10,368 nucleotides of DNA from Prevotella sp. UBA2809 (GCA_002351725.1 DEHD01000030.1:1-10368), one strand, 5' to 3'. Positions 1 through 7,600 are shown, counted from the stretch's first letter. The notes: generated by a model not told the origin, from the sequence alone. Numbers and translations are program-made.

Positions 1-443
1 AACTGCCTATTGAACTGCTGCCAACCCTGACCTTTAACTCTGATGGTGGTCTCGGCAATGGGCTTGCACTGTTCATCGATAAGCTGTATGATGATGAGTT
101 TGTTGCCCTCGGTGCGATTCTCTGCCTTGATGGCTGGGATGTTTCTAAGAGCTATCGAGAGGTCGTATTTTGTGCCGTCGGTCATATCTATTGCGCCATC
201 AGCACCCTCGTTATAGAGTGTGTCGCAGCAGATGACGGCATAGTGGGGATTATCAGAACTGATGGGGTCGACATGTGTTACAACTACAGGTTTGCGGCTG
301 TCCCAGCCTGTGGTGGCACTTGTGCCTTGTTCTACTCGTGGGTTAAGCTCAAAATTACCATTCTTAATAAGCTCCTGTGCGTTGGCTGTTACTGCAGTAA
401 AGACCAAAGTAAGCATCAGGAAGAGATGTTTAATGTTCATCAT
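1..443 (-). CDS. Secreted glycan-active protein, 5' part; resembles N-terminus of GH51 alpha-L-arabinofuranosidases
   Basis: Only the first 147 codons are inside the window; the gene runs off the left edge. Reading leftward from tandem ATG codons at 443 and 440, the protein begins with a signal peptide (MMNIKHLFLMLTLVFTAVTA, cleavage probably after NA before Q). It is followed at once by ELIKNGNFEL, a hallmark of Bacteroidetes carbohydrate-binding folds (CBM_4_9-like) and of the ELIKNRSFE stretch in GH51 arabinofuranosidases. Further along, DNPHYAV, LYNEGADG, GTKYDLSIALR and LIDEQCKPIAETTI match the order of motifs I recall from the GH51 N-terminal beta-sandwich insert. The catalytic domain is outside the window, so the enzyme class is an inference; another secreted hydrolase with the same binding module is possible. 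It starts 23 bp after the stop of the SpoIIE-type phosphatase gene, so the two may be co-transcribed. No convincing promoter or Shine-Dalgarno is seen in the gap. Confidence 0.6.
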   Translation of the reverse strand, partial: MMNIKHLFLMLTLVFTAVTANAQELIKNGNFELNPRVEQGTSATTGWDSRKPVVVTHVDPISSDNPHYAVICCDTLYNEGADGAIDMTDGTKYDLSIALRNIPAIKAENRTEGNKLIIIQLIDEQCKPIAETTIRVKGQGWQQFNRQ

Positions 444-466
444 ATAGTTATATAAAAGTAATGTAT

Positions 467-2530
467 TTATTTTATGTGCAGACAGAGCATGGTAAGGTCG
501 TCGTTAGGATCGGCTCCATGACGATGGCGTTTAACCTCGCCCTTCATTGTTTCTATCATCTCTTGAGCACTCATCTTGCTGGTGCGCTTGACAATTTCTA
601 GCAGTTGCTCTTCGCCAAACTGAACCTGTTTGTCGTTCTCAGCCTCGTTCAGTCCGTCGGTATATACAAACAGCTGTCGGCCACGGATATCCTCAATCAC
701 CTCGCCAGTAAACTTCAGTCCTTCCCAAAGTCCGATAGGCGCATTTGCTTCCATAGGTATGAACTGGCTCTTGCTGCCATTGGCCAGAATAGGTGGGTTA
801 TGTCCGGCATTACAGAAGTTGAGTTTACCTGTTGGCAGATGGACCATGCCGATGAACATGGTGACAAACATGCCGTCGTCGTTGTGCTCAACCAACTCCG
901 CATTGAGTTCTGTAGCTATCTTTTCTGGCGTGTAATTGCGCTTGGCCATAGCTCGGAACAATCGTATTACCTGAGCCATGAACAGTGCTGCCGGCACGCC
1001 CTTGCCAGATACATCGCCCACACAGAAACAGAGGTTGTCGCCGATGAAGAGATAGTCGTACAGGTCGCCACCTACCTCCTTAGCCGGCGTCATTGATGCA
1101 TAGAGCTCAAGGTCGTTTCGCTGTGGGAACTCGTTGGGAACGATAGACTCCTGAATGTGGCGCGCAATACGCAGTTCACTCTCAATACGCTCCTTGGCCG
1201 ATGTGGTCTCTTCCAGCTGGTTATAGGCTTCTTTAAGTTCCTCGTGAGCTTTCGTGAGCTTCAAGGTTGACTTCTGCTTGTAAAGTGTATAAACAATGAA
1301 GAAACCTACAATCAGAATAAAAGTGACGATACCTGCTATCTGGCGTTCGCGCAGTATAGATGCCTTTTGTTCGGCTATCTGAGTCTCTTTTTTCTGGGTA
1401 TCGTAGATAGCGGCCAGTTCGGCTGCATCCTCGTGCTTGTATCTGTCGATGGCCGAACTAAGCGAGTCGCATATATAAGCGCTTACTGCATAAGCTGTAT
1501 CTTTTCGGCCCGCCATGCGGTTAGCCTGGTACTTCTTAAGTAGGAATGTCTGCAGGTTGTCGAACGTAAACTCCAAGTGATAATGGTTTATCAGCTTGTT
1601 AAGATGCTTAAAGCAGTCGGCAGCCTCATTCCATTTCTTGGCCTCAATCAGATATTCGCCTTCATCGTATATGCCTTCTACACTCTGGCTGAATTTAGAA
1701 TTCAGGAATTCTTTATAAGCGATGTACGAATCAAGTGGTTGATCGAGTTTGGCCAATGCAGTAGCACGATAAATATTCTGTCGGGCCCGTTGCTTGTCGA
1801 GGTAGTCTTGATCGGTAGAATAAAGAATTGCGTATTTCTCCAACAGTTCCTTATATCGGTCGCACCAATAGAGCGTTTCTTCATATTTGTGGATGGTCAG
1901 GTAGTTGTATGCAATATTTACAATACCGGCTATGGCGGATTTGTAGGATTCCTGAGTTGGGAAAATCTTGATGTGTTCAAGATGCTTGTTGTAAGCGCGC
2001 TCAAAGTTATTGGTGGTGCTTTCGGCAGTATTGGCGAAATGCGTCTGACTGCATCCAATGAATATCAGGAGGTTGATGTAGTCGCTTGTGGTGTCGCAAT
2101 GCAGCTCTTCCAGTTTCTCAACAACGGGAATAGCAAACTGCATAGCACCTTCATAGTCGCCTTTTACATACTTCAGGTTAGCCAAACGGCTGGCTGACTT
2201 AGCATAGTATTCTACATCTTCTGCGTTTCTGAAGTCGGTAACAGCACTGCCTGATTTCTTCCAATAATACTCGGCAGCACGTTTTTTGTTCATTTTATCG
2301 CTGGCATAGGCACGCCAATAGTAAGACTGGGCCTCTGTTATAGCTCCAGTTTTTCCTAGGCTATCGGCTATAGCCAACAACAACGGATAGTCCTTTTGCT
2401 TATAGGCATCAAGGACTAATCCGTTGGCTGTATTTTTTTTAAGTCCTGTCTCTTTCCGCTCTCCACATGCTACTATGAGCATGATAACCAGTGTGAAACA
2501 AGCTAGTAGTCTAATCGCTCTTTGGCTCAT
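467..2530 (-). CDS. Lipoprotein-like TPR/membrane/SpoIIE-type PP2C serine phosphatase
   Basis: 687 aa. Residues 1-22 form a hydrophobic leader ending in a lipobox-like IVAC (Cys22). Residues about 35-390 are alpha-helical with TPR-like repeats (for example around 59-90, 120-140, 205-235, 255-300). A single transmembrane helix spans about 398-417, a coiled coil about 421-455 carries the linker RIARHIQESIVP, and a C-terminal SpoIIE/PP2C phosphatase domain covers about 475-687. Metal-binding acidic motifs are intact: GGDLYD (Asp489), GDVSGKG (Asp506), YTDGLNE (Asp625) and NDDLT (Asp677/678); GHNPP is also present. Domains of this family dephosphorylate serine on anti-sigma antagonist (STAS) proteins in partner-switching pathways. 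No STAS or kinase partner is encoded here, so the target is unknown. The predicted arrangement is a periplasmic sensor half and a cytoplasmic phosphatase half. A lipid anchor plus a transmembrane helix would be a double anchor; the leader could instead be an uncleaved first helix. It has its own promoter just upstream. Confidence 0.9.
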   Translation of the reverse strand: MSQRAIRLLACFTLVIMLIVACGERKETGLKKNTANGLVLDAYKQKDYPLLLAIADSLGKTGAITEAQSYYWRAYASDKMNKKRAAEYYWKKSGSAVTDFRNAEDVEYYAKSASRLANLKYVKGDYEGAMQFAIPVVEKLEELHCDTTSDYINLLIFIGCSQTHFANTAESTTNNFERAYNKHLEHIKIFPTQESYKSAIAGIVNIAYNYLTIHKYEETLYWCDRYKELLEKYAILYSTDQDYLDKQRARQNIYRATALAKLDQPLDSYIAYKEFLNSKFSQSVEGIYDEGEYLIEAKKWNEAADCFKHLNKLINHYHLEFTFDNLQTFLLKKYQANRMAGRKDTAYAVSAYICDSLSSAIDRYKHEDAAELAAIYDTQKKETQIAEQKASILRERQIAGIVTFILIVGFFIVYTLYKQKSTLKLTKAHEELKEAYNQLEETTSAKERIESELRIARHIQESIVPNEFPQRNDLELYASMTPAKEVGGDLYDYLFIGDNLCFCVGDVSGKGVPAALFMAQVIRLFRAMAKRNYTPEKIATELNAELVEHNDDGMFVTMFIGMVHLPTGKLNFCNAGHNPPILANGSKSQFIPMEANAPIGLWEGLKFTGEVIEDIRGRQLFVYTDGLNEAENDKQVQFGEEQLLEIVKRTSKMSAQEMIETMKGEVKRHRHGADPNDDLTMLCLHIK

Positions 2531-2559
2531 TATTCTGCCCGATTATTATTTCTTGTGGG

Positions 2560-2590
2560 CAAAGATACGGAAAAAGTTTGAAACTTGCAA
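2560..2590 (-). promoter_or_regulatory. Bacteroidetes-type promoter of the SpoIIE phosphatase gene
   Basis: Read leftward, TATCTTTG (2567-2560) is an exact match to the Bacteroidetes -7 element TAnnTTTG. A TTG (2590-2588) lies 20 bp upstream as a -33 element. Transcription would begin near 2553, leaving a leader of about 20 nt before the ATG at 2530. The gap between the symporter stop and this gene (2531-2627) holds only this promoter and the palindromic sequence around the -33 element. Confidence 0.7.
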
Positions 2591-2627
2591 GTTATTCTAT
2601 CAAAATGTTACGTTAAACGTTTCTCTT

Positions 2628-4019
2628 TTATCCGCGAGCCTCAATCTCACGATTAATCTCGTCAAGTCTCTCATCGGTAAGAGGATATCTATAGATGAGG
2701 CAAGCTACAACAATCAGAAGAACGGCTGGGATAATACATGTAAATACCAGAATTGCATTCTGTGCTGTTTCTGAATACTCGGCGAGGTGAGTGTAATAAG
2801 CGTTTACAGGTGCGCTGATAAATGATGCCAGGAACACTGTTACAAAGATGCTCAGTACCAGCTGGAGGCACTTGTTAGCCTTGAACTCGGCAAACATCTC
2901 GCCGTAAGTTACAGGCTTCTCTGGAGTTGTCGCAATTCGCTCCTTACAACCTGTGAAGCAATAAAGCAAGAGCATAAAGCCTACGATGGCAAAAACGCAA
3001 GTAACTGTGAACCATGCATTAGGATCGATAGGCAGAGCTGACTCCTCGCTGGCCAGGTCGAAACCAATCATACCCATCACCAGAGGAGTAATCCAACCTG
3101 CGATAGAGAAACCAGCCTTGAAGGCTACACCAGCCAGGGCATTAACAGTAGCTGCAGGGCGGTTGCCTGTGCGATACTCAGCCTCAGTGATAACCTCAGG
3201 TACCAGCGCCCACATGAGCGAACCTACCAGCAGACCAACACCTGTCATTACCTTTGCTGTCTGCACCAGGGTGTTAAGAGCTGCCACATCAAAGAACTTA
3301 CCGATAGTGAACAGGATGACAAAGCCTATAAAACCTATCGAAAGCAGCAGATAATACAGACCTTTCTTGCCCAACCATCTCTTAAGCATAGGCAGAGAGG
3401 GCAGGATAACGAAGGCAGGGATAGTACCAATGGCCATGAACAGTGCCTGATTCCAGTCGATCATCGTGTGAGCAACCATAGCCAAACCGATGGGGAAACC
3501 AGCCTGAACCACAATCTGACCGATGTTGGCACATACCATACGGGTAGATGTAAGCTTAAGTACCTCGTCGTTATCGCGAGTCATACTGGCCATGATAGAG
3601 CCATATGGGATGTTTACTACTGAGTAGATCATGCTCAGTACTGTATAGCTCACTGTAGCATAAATCAGTTTCATGCTAGAAGACCAGGTAGCAGCCTGAG
3701 GCAGCATCAGTAAGCAGGCGGCTACAGTAAGAGGAATACCGCCATAAAGCAGGTAAGTGCGGTACTTACCCATTTTTGGGTTGCGATTATCAATATAACG
3801 GCCTACTACAGGACTCCAGAAACAGTCTATCAGTCGGACAGTGAGAATCAGACCGCTTACAAAAGCAGGGTTAATCTTCAATACAGTAGTAAGGTAAAGC
3901 ATTAGGTAACATGCTACCGTCTGGAAAATCAGGTTCTGCGCCAGGTCGCCCGATCCGTAACCGATGCGCTGGAGCCATGAGAGCTTGTAGAAGCCTTTGG
4001 TTTCGTTAGTTGTACTCAT
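2628..4019 (-). CDS. GPH-family sugar:cation symporter with permuted helix order
   Basis: 463 aa, about 12 membrane helices, member of the glycoside-pentoside-hexuronide:cation symporter family (MelB, XylP, YicJ). Family signs are GYGSGDLAQN (20-29), the TM2 cation region LIDCFWSP with Asp65, the loop motif DNRNPKMGKYRTY (77-89), NIPYGS (136-141), EYRTGNRPAA (281-290), GCKERI (357-362) and the C-terminal YPLTDER. It probably imports a plant-wall oligosaccharide or pentoside. Order is odd: after TM5 (about 157-180) comes a TM8-11-like block (about 188-325), then the TM6/KERI-loop/TM7 block (about 332-412), then TM12 (about 419-443). In MelB and in the symporter at 6145-7596 the KERI block precedes the TM8-11 block. 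At the MelB Asp59 position there is Ser69. The gene starts 11 bp after the esterase stop and has no Shine-Dalgarno, so it is probably co-transcribed with the esterase. Confidence 0.9.
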   Translation of the reverse strand: MSTTNETKGFYKLSWLQRIGYGSGDLAQNLIFQTVACYLMLYLTTVLKINPAFVSGLILTVRLIDCFWSPVVGRYIDNRNPKMGKYRTYLLYGGIPLTVAACLLMLPQAATWSSSMKLIYATVSYTVLSMIYSVVNIPYGSIMASMTRDNDEVLKLTSTRMVCANIGQIVVQAGFPIGLAMVAHTMIDWNQALFMAIGTIPAFVILPSLPMLKRWLGKKGLYYLLLSIGFIGFVILFTIGKFFDVAALNTLVQTAKVMTGVGLLVGSLMWALVPEVITEAEYRTGNRPAATVNALAGVAFKAGFSIAGWITPLVMGMIGFDLASEESALPIDPNAWFTVTCVFAIVGFMLLLYCFTGCKERIATTPEKPVTYGEMFAEFKANKCLQLVLSIFVTVFLASFISAPVNAYYTHLAEYSETAQNAILVFTCIIPAVLLIVVACLIYRYPLTDERLDEINREIEARG

Positions 4020-4025
4020 AATATT

Positions 4026-4047
4026 AATTGTTATTTAATTGTTATTT
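4026..4047 (-). repeat. 11-bp perfect tandem duplication across the esterase stop codon
   Basis: Leftward strand: AAATAACAATT occurs twice without a gap (4047-4037 and 4036-4026). The first copy encodes the last esterase residues; the second carries most of the spacer before the symporter ATG, and the TAA stop (4033-4031) depends on the duplication. Removing one 11-bp unit would join the two reading frames. Confidence 0.85.
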
Positions 4048-5980
4048 CGAATGAACTCATTGGCAGGCCGCTCAGCGAGCGTACGTTGGCTTGCTTGGGG
4101 TCGTCCTTCCAGGCGTAGCGTATTTTCAGGTATGGTGACTGAGATGCGTTAGGACAAAGAAGGGTAATCACATTGCCTCTGCTGGTAGCAGGTACATTCT
4201 GATACTTATCGCTGCCATTGTTGCAAACCTCGAATGTGTAGAGGTCGCCTTCCTGTATGGGCTGGTCGAGTGTGAGCTGAATAGCTGCATCACTCACCTG
4301 AGTAGATACCACCTCGGGTGAGAGCTTCACCTTATTATTATATATAAGTTTGTCGAAGCAGAGTGATATACGCTCGGCAACTTCTTTCTTGCGCAATGGG
4401 TGTATGTCGACAGTCTCGCCCAGGTCGTTGATTACTGCCAGTTCGGCTTTCGCATCGGTCTTGGCTACTGTGCGCTGTGCCTCACGCAGCTGTGACCATC
4501 CGCTTTTTACAGGCTCTGGCTGTGGGGTTATGGGGCGTGGGAAGGCTGTCTGCTGGCGACCATCGTAGTTGGCCAACTGTACAATGACGAATGGCATCTG
4601 CTGGTCCTGCCAGCGATCGCGCCAGCATCCTATCAGTTTTTTTAAATAGTCGGCGTATGGAGCAGGATTGCCTGTGTTCGATTCGCCCTGATACCACACA
4701 ATACCGTTGATGGCGTATGGTGCCAAGGGGTAAAGTACGGCATTATAGAGTGTGGTGGGGAGATTCTGAAGTGAAACATCGCCGCTTGGGCATTGTGGCA
4801 TCTCGGTACCAACGCGCATCTTCCACTGTGCGCCAAGGGGAATTACATCCTTTGGCATGGGATTCTGCGACAGACGGTCATCGCCAAAGCAAAGCATGTA
4901 TGGCTTTTCGGGGATGAAGTGGGCTGCACCGTATTTGTTGATGAATCTTACAGCTATCACATTGTCGCCTTCGCGAAGCAAACCTTCAGGAATATCATAA
5001 CGGCGTGGGGGGTACTGATAGTAAGTGTGACCAATCTCCTTGCCATTAAGATAGGTGATATCTTGGTCGAACAGGGTGCCCAGTAGTAGTCGGGCAGGCT
5101 TGCCTGCGTGTTCCTTATCAATGGTGATATGCTGGCGGAGCCATACGCTACCTGTGCCACGCCACATCCAGTTGTTCTGGTTTACTGTGGTCCACTGGCT
5201 GTCGTCGCATGCTGTATCGGCATATCCAGGATCGTTCTGATTAAGAATAGCGTCCCATTGCTGACTGGCAGCACCATTGGCCTGCATCTGGGCGCGAACG
5301 TAGTTGTCGTTTTGGTACATCTGTGTTCTCTTTATCAGCATGGGATAGTCGGCCTTAAGAGAATCTTCGCTAATCCAAGCTTCAATAGGTGTGCCTCCCC
5401 AACTGTTGACGATGATGCCCTGTGCCACCTTGTTCTTCTCGAACATATTCTTGCCCAAGAAATAGCCTACAGCTGAGAATGGCCACGCATTCTGCTTGTT
5501 GAGTGGCTTCCAGTTGATGCTGGTGGGACGAATGTCGTCTTTTACACCATGTGTGCTGGTCTCGTTCTGTACACGGAACAGACGTATGTTAGTATTCTCG
5601 TAGTTATCTACCTCGGTAGTGTATTGCGGATAAACACGTTCTATATGTACATCAATGTTTGACTGCCCTGACAACAGCCAAACATCTCCAATCATAATAT
5701 TATCAATTGTCTGCTCGTTAACAGACATCTGATAAGGACCGCCAGCTTTCATTTTTGGTAGGTCAATTCTCCATCGGCCATTGGCATCGGCAGTGGTGGT
5801 GTACTCTTTCTTGTTGAATCGTATGGTTATAGTCTCGCCTGCGTCGGCTTTACCCCAAACAGGTATGGCTTTGCCGCGTTGCATCACCATGCCCGACTGG
5901 AAAAGTTGGGGCATAGTAATTTTTGCATCGGCAGTAGACAGGCAAAACAGTGTTGCGCAAAAAAATAATAATTTCTTCAT
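4031..5980 (-). CDS. Secreted SASA-family (CE20-like) carbohydrate O-acetylesterase
   Basis: 649 aa from the ATG at 5980; the reading frame extends upstream to 6061, but that start lies upstream of the promoter, whereas ATG 5980 begins a clean signal peptide (MKKLLFFCATLFCLSTADA). The mature protein has an N-terminal beta domain (about 20-95). An SGNH/GDSL-like esterase domain with GQSN (Ser107, nucleophile) follows. A jelly-roll insert covers about 258-350 (WLRQHITI, YLNGKEIG, EGDNVIAVRF), then the domain resumes with WYQGESNTG (429-437) and DIHP (Asp525, His527). This is the sialate O-acetylesterase-like architecture; in CAZy family CE20 an inserted beta module likewise interrupts the esterase domain. 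In a glycan locus it more likely deacetylates xylan or xyloglucan side chains than sialic acid; that is an inference. It is first in an operon with the symporter, and is periplasmic or surface-exposed. All catalytic motifs look intact. Confidence 0.9.
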   Translation of the reverse strand: MKKLLFFCATLFCLSTADAKITMPQLFQSGMVMQRGKAIPVWGKADAGETITIRFNKKEYTTTADANGRWRIDLPKMKAGGPYQMSVNEQTIDNIMIGDVWLLSGQSNIDVHIERVYPQYTTEVDNYENTNIRLFRVQNETSTHGVKDDIRPTSINWKPLNKQNAWPFSAVGYFLGKNMFEKNKVAQGIIVNSWGGTPIEAWISEDSLKADYPMLIKRTQMYQNDNYVRAQMQANGAASQQWDAILNQNDPGYADTACDDSQWTTVNQNNWMWRGTGSVWLRQHITIDKEHAGKPARLLLGTLFDQDITYLNGKEIGHTYYQYPPRRYDIPEGLLREGDNVIAVRFINKYGAAHFIPEKPYMLCFGDDRLSQNPMPKDVIPLGAQWKMRVGTEMPQCPSGDVSLQNLPTTLYNAVLYPLAPYAINGIVWYQGESNTGNPAPYADYLKKLIGCWRDRWQDQQMPFVIVQLANYDGRQQTAFPRPITPQPEPVKSGWSQLREAQRTVAKTDAKAELAVINDLGETVDIHPLRKKEVAERISLCFDKLIYNNKVKLSPEVVSTQVSDAAIQLTLDQPIQEGDLYTFEVCNNGSDKYQNVPATSRGNVITLLCPNASQSPYLKIRYAWKDDPKQANVRSLSGLPMSSFEITIK

Positions 5981-5999
5981 AATTGTTGCTTTGACGTTG

Positions 6000-6034
6000 C
6001 AAAAGTAACAAAAATCTTCGTTGAAATCGCCAAA
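6000..6034 (-). promoter_or_regulatory. Promoter of the esterase-symporter operon
   Basis: Leftward, TACTTTTG (6007-6000) matches TAnnTTTG exactly. A TTTG at 6034-6031 could be the -33 element, but the 23-bp gap is a little long. Transcription would start near 5993, about a dozen bases before ATG 5980. This rules out use of the upstream in-frame ATG at 6061. Confidence 0.6.
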
Positions 6035-6113
6035 ATAGTTCATTTTCTTGTCCAATGACACATTTTGAAAAGCATCTGTAACAATTTAGAATGTCGGATG
6101 GTCATTTTTTCAC

Positions 6114-6121
6114 TACCTTTG
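6114..6121 (+). promoter_or_regulatory. -7 element of the symporter-GH43-sigma operon
   Basis: TACCTTTG is an exact TAnnTTTG match. No clear TTTG lies 19-21 bp upstream, so the promoter may need an activator. Transcription would start near 6128, so the in-frame ATG at 6091 would be untranscribed and ATG 6145 is the start. About 80 bp between this and the opposing promoter could hold operators; CATTTT recurs at 6041, 6061 and 6103. Confidence 0.6.
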
Positions 6122-6144
6122 CAGCAGTTTTTTACTCAACAGTT

Positions 6145-7596
6145 ATGAATAAATTAACATCGCAGCAGGTATCATTAGGCGAAAAGGTAGGCTACTCATT
6201 AGGAGATGCCGCTGCAAACCTTGTGTTCCAGATGATGATGATTTTCCAGCTAAAGTTCTATACCGATGTGTTCGGACTTAATGGAGCTATAGCTGGTTCT
6301 GTTCTGATGATGGCAAGTTTATCGGCTATCATTGTTGATCCAACCATAGGTCTTCTTTGTGATCGTACTAACACCCGATGGGGTAAGTTCCGTCCTTGGA
6401 TGTTGTGGACTCTGGTGCCGTTCTGCTTGTTCTATGTCCTGGCTTTCTATAATCCGGGAATTCAGGATAAGGCGCATGTGGCTTTGTATGCCACAGTGAG
6501 CTATGTATTGCTGATGACGGCCTACTCGTTCAACAATATCCCTTATACGTCGTTGGGTGGCGTGATGACAAGCGATATTCGCGAACGTACCAGCATTACA
6601 ACTGTGAGATTTGTTGTGGTAACCATCGCTCAGTTTGTTGTTCAGGGACTGACGCTGCCTATGGTTGACCATTTCTCTGAAGGCAGTACTCTGCAGCATG
6701 GTTGGCTTGTTACCATTTGTATCTTTGCAGCAATAGCCTCTGTATTCTTTATCATAACATTCTCTGTTACAAAGGAGCGTATACAACCGCCACCACGTCA
6801 GCAGATTAGTGTGCGTGAGGATATTAAGAATACTTTCTCGAGTGTGTCATGGAACTCGATGGCACTGCTTACCTTCTCATTGTTTGTTACATTGGCAATG
6901 TGGGGATCGGCTATGAATTTCTATTTCCAGTATAACGTAGACCATAAGTCGCTTTACGATTTCCTGTCGCATTTTATGACTATTGATCCGGATAATGCAT
7001 ATTCTGTAGGATTCTCGGTATTCAATATGATGGGAGCTATTGTGCAGTTTGTGGGAGTAATTTGTTTGTCGCAGTATCTGGCCAATAAGTTTGGCAAGCG
7101 CAATACGTTCAAGGTGTGTCTTACCATGACTGCTTTCCTGACAGCATTGTTCTGGATTCCAGAACCTACCGATGTGGGGCTGTTGTTCCTTATCAATTTC
7201 CTGCGTTCGCTGGCTTATGCTCCTACCATCCCATTGCTGTGGGCTATGATAGGTGATGTGGCCGATCATATTGAATATGAGAATCATCGTCGTGCTACAG
7301 GATTCTGTTTCTCAGGTATCGTATTGGCACTTAAGTTAGGTCTCGGTTTCGGTGGTGCCATCGCTGGCATCTTCATCTCGATGTTCGGATATGTGTCGGG
7401 TGGTGATACTGCCATTCAGAATGAGAGTGCTGTTATGGGTATACGTCTTGTATCAAGCGTTGTGCCTGCCATATTGTTTATGGTTGGTGTAGTTGCTCTG
7501 CATTACTACCCGATAACAAAAGAATATAATGAAAATATGCAGGCCGAGTTGGCTGCACGCCGCAGGTTTGCTAACCAGAATAATGTTATTAACTAA
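6145..7596 (+). CDS. GPH-family sugar:cation symporter, canonical helix order
   Basis: 483 aa from ATG 6145, chosen because it follows the -7 box and begins the usual short cytoplasmic N-terminus before EKVGYSLGDAAANL. About 12 membrane helices in the MelB order. Seen in sequence are the TM2 region IIVDPTIG (Asp65), the loop motif DRTNTRWGKFRPW (73-85), NIPYTS (131-136), TM6 followed by VTKERI (208-213), TM8/9 with NKFGKRN, TM10/11 with GDVADHIEYE (370-379), and TM12 ending in YYPITKEY. It likely imports oligosaccharides, perhaps xylo- or arabino-oligosaccharides, which the GH43 encoded 17 bp downstream would cleave inside the cell. Such a transporter plus intracellular GH43 pair is known from xylan clusters of Prevotella. 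At the MelB Asp55 position there is Ala61, while the Asp59 equivalent (Asp65) is kept, so the coupling ion may be a proton rather than sodium. The substrate is not shown by sequence. Confidence 0.92.
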   Translation: MNKLTSQQVSLGEKVGYSLGDAAANLVFQMMMIFQLKFYTDVFGLNGAIAGSVLMMASLSAIIVDPTIGLLCDRTNTRWGKFRPWMLWTLVPFCLFYVLAFYNPGIQDKAHVALYATVSYVLLMTAYSFNNIPYTSLGGVMTSDIRERTSITTVRFVVVTIAQFVVQGLTLPMVDHFSEGSTLQHGWLVTICIFAAIASVFFIITFSVTKERIQPPPRQQISVREDIKNTFSSVSWNSMALLTFSLFVTLAMWGSAMNFYFQYNVDHKSLYDFLSHFMTIDPDNAYSVGFSVFNMMGAIVQFVGVICLSQYLANKFGKRNTFKVCLTMTAFLTALFWIPEPTDVGLLFLINFLRSLAYAPTIPLLWAMIGDVADHIEYENHRRATGFCFSGIVLALKLGLGFGGAIAGIFISMFGYVSGGDTAIQNESAVMGIRLVSSVVPAILFMVGVVALHYYPITKEYNENMQAELAARRRFANQNNVIN

Positions 7597-7600
7597 AAAA

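Noticed and set aside
453..460. TACTTTTA on the leftward strand as a promoter for the gene starting at 443
   Set aside because: It lacks the final G of TAnnTTTG, has no -33 element, and would start transcription almost at the ATG; co-transcription with the phosphatase gene is at least as likely.
605..1096. 163-codon open frame on the + strand
   Set aside because: It is antisense to the conserved PP2C domain, whose catalytic motifs are read on the other strand; no recognisable domain.
1577..2197. 206-codon open frame on the + strand
   Set aside because: It is antisense to the TPR-like part of the phosphatase gene, shows no family motifs and has no promoter or ribosome site.
5981..6061. 27-residue N-terminal extension of the esterase (start at 6061)
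   Set aside because: It would bury the signal peptide, and it lies upstream of the -7 box at 6007-6000.
6091..6144. 18-residue N-terminal extension of the rightward symporter (start at 6091)
   Set aside because: It lies upstream of and across the TACCTTTG promoter box; ATG 6145 gives the usual GPH N-terminus.
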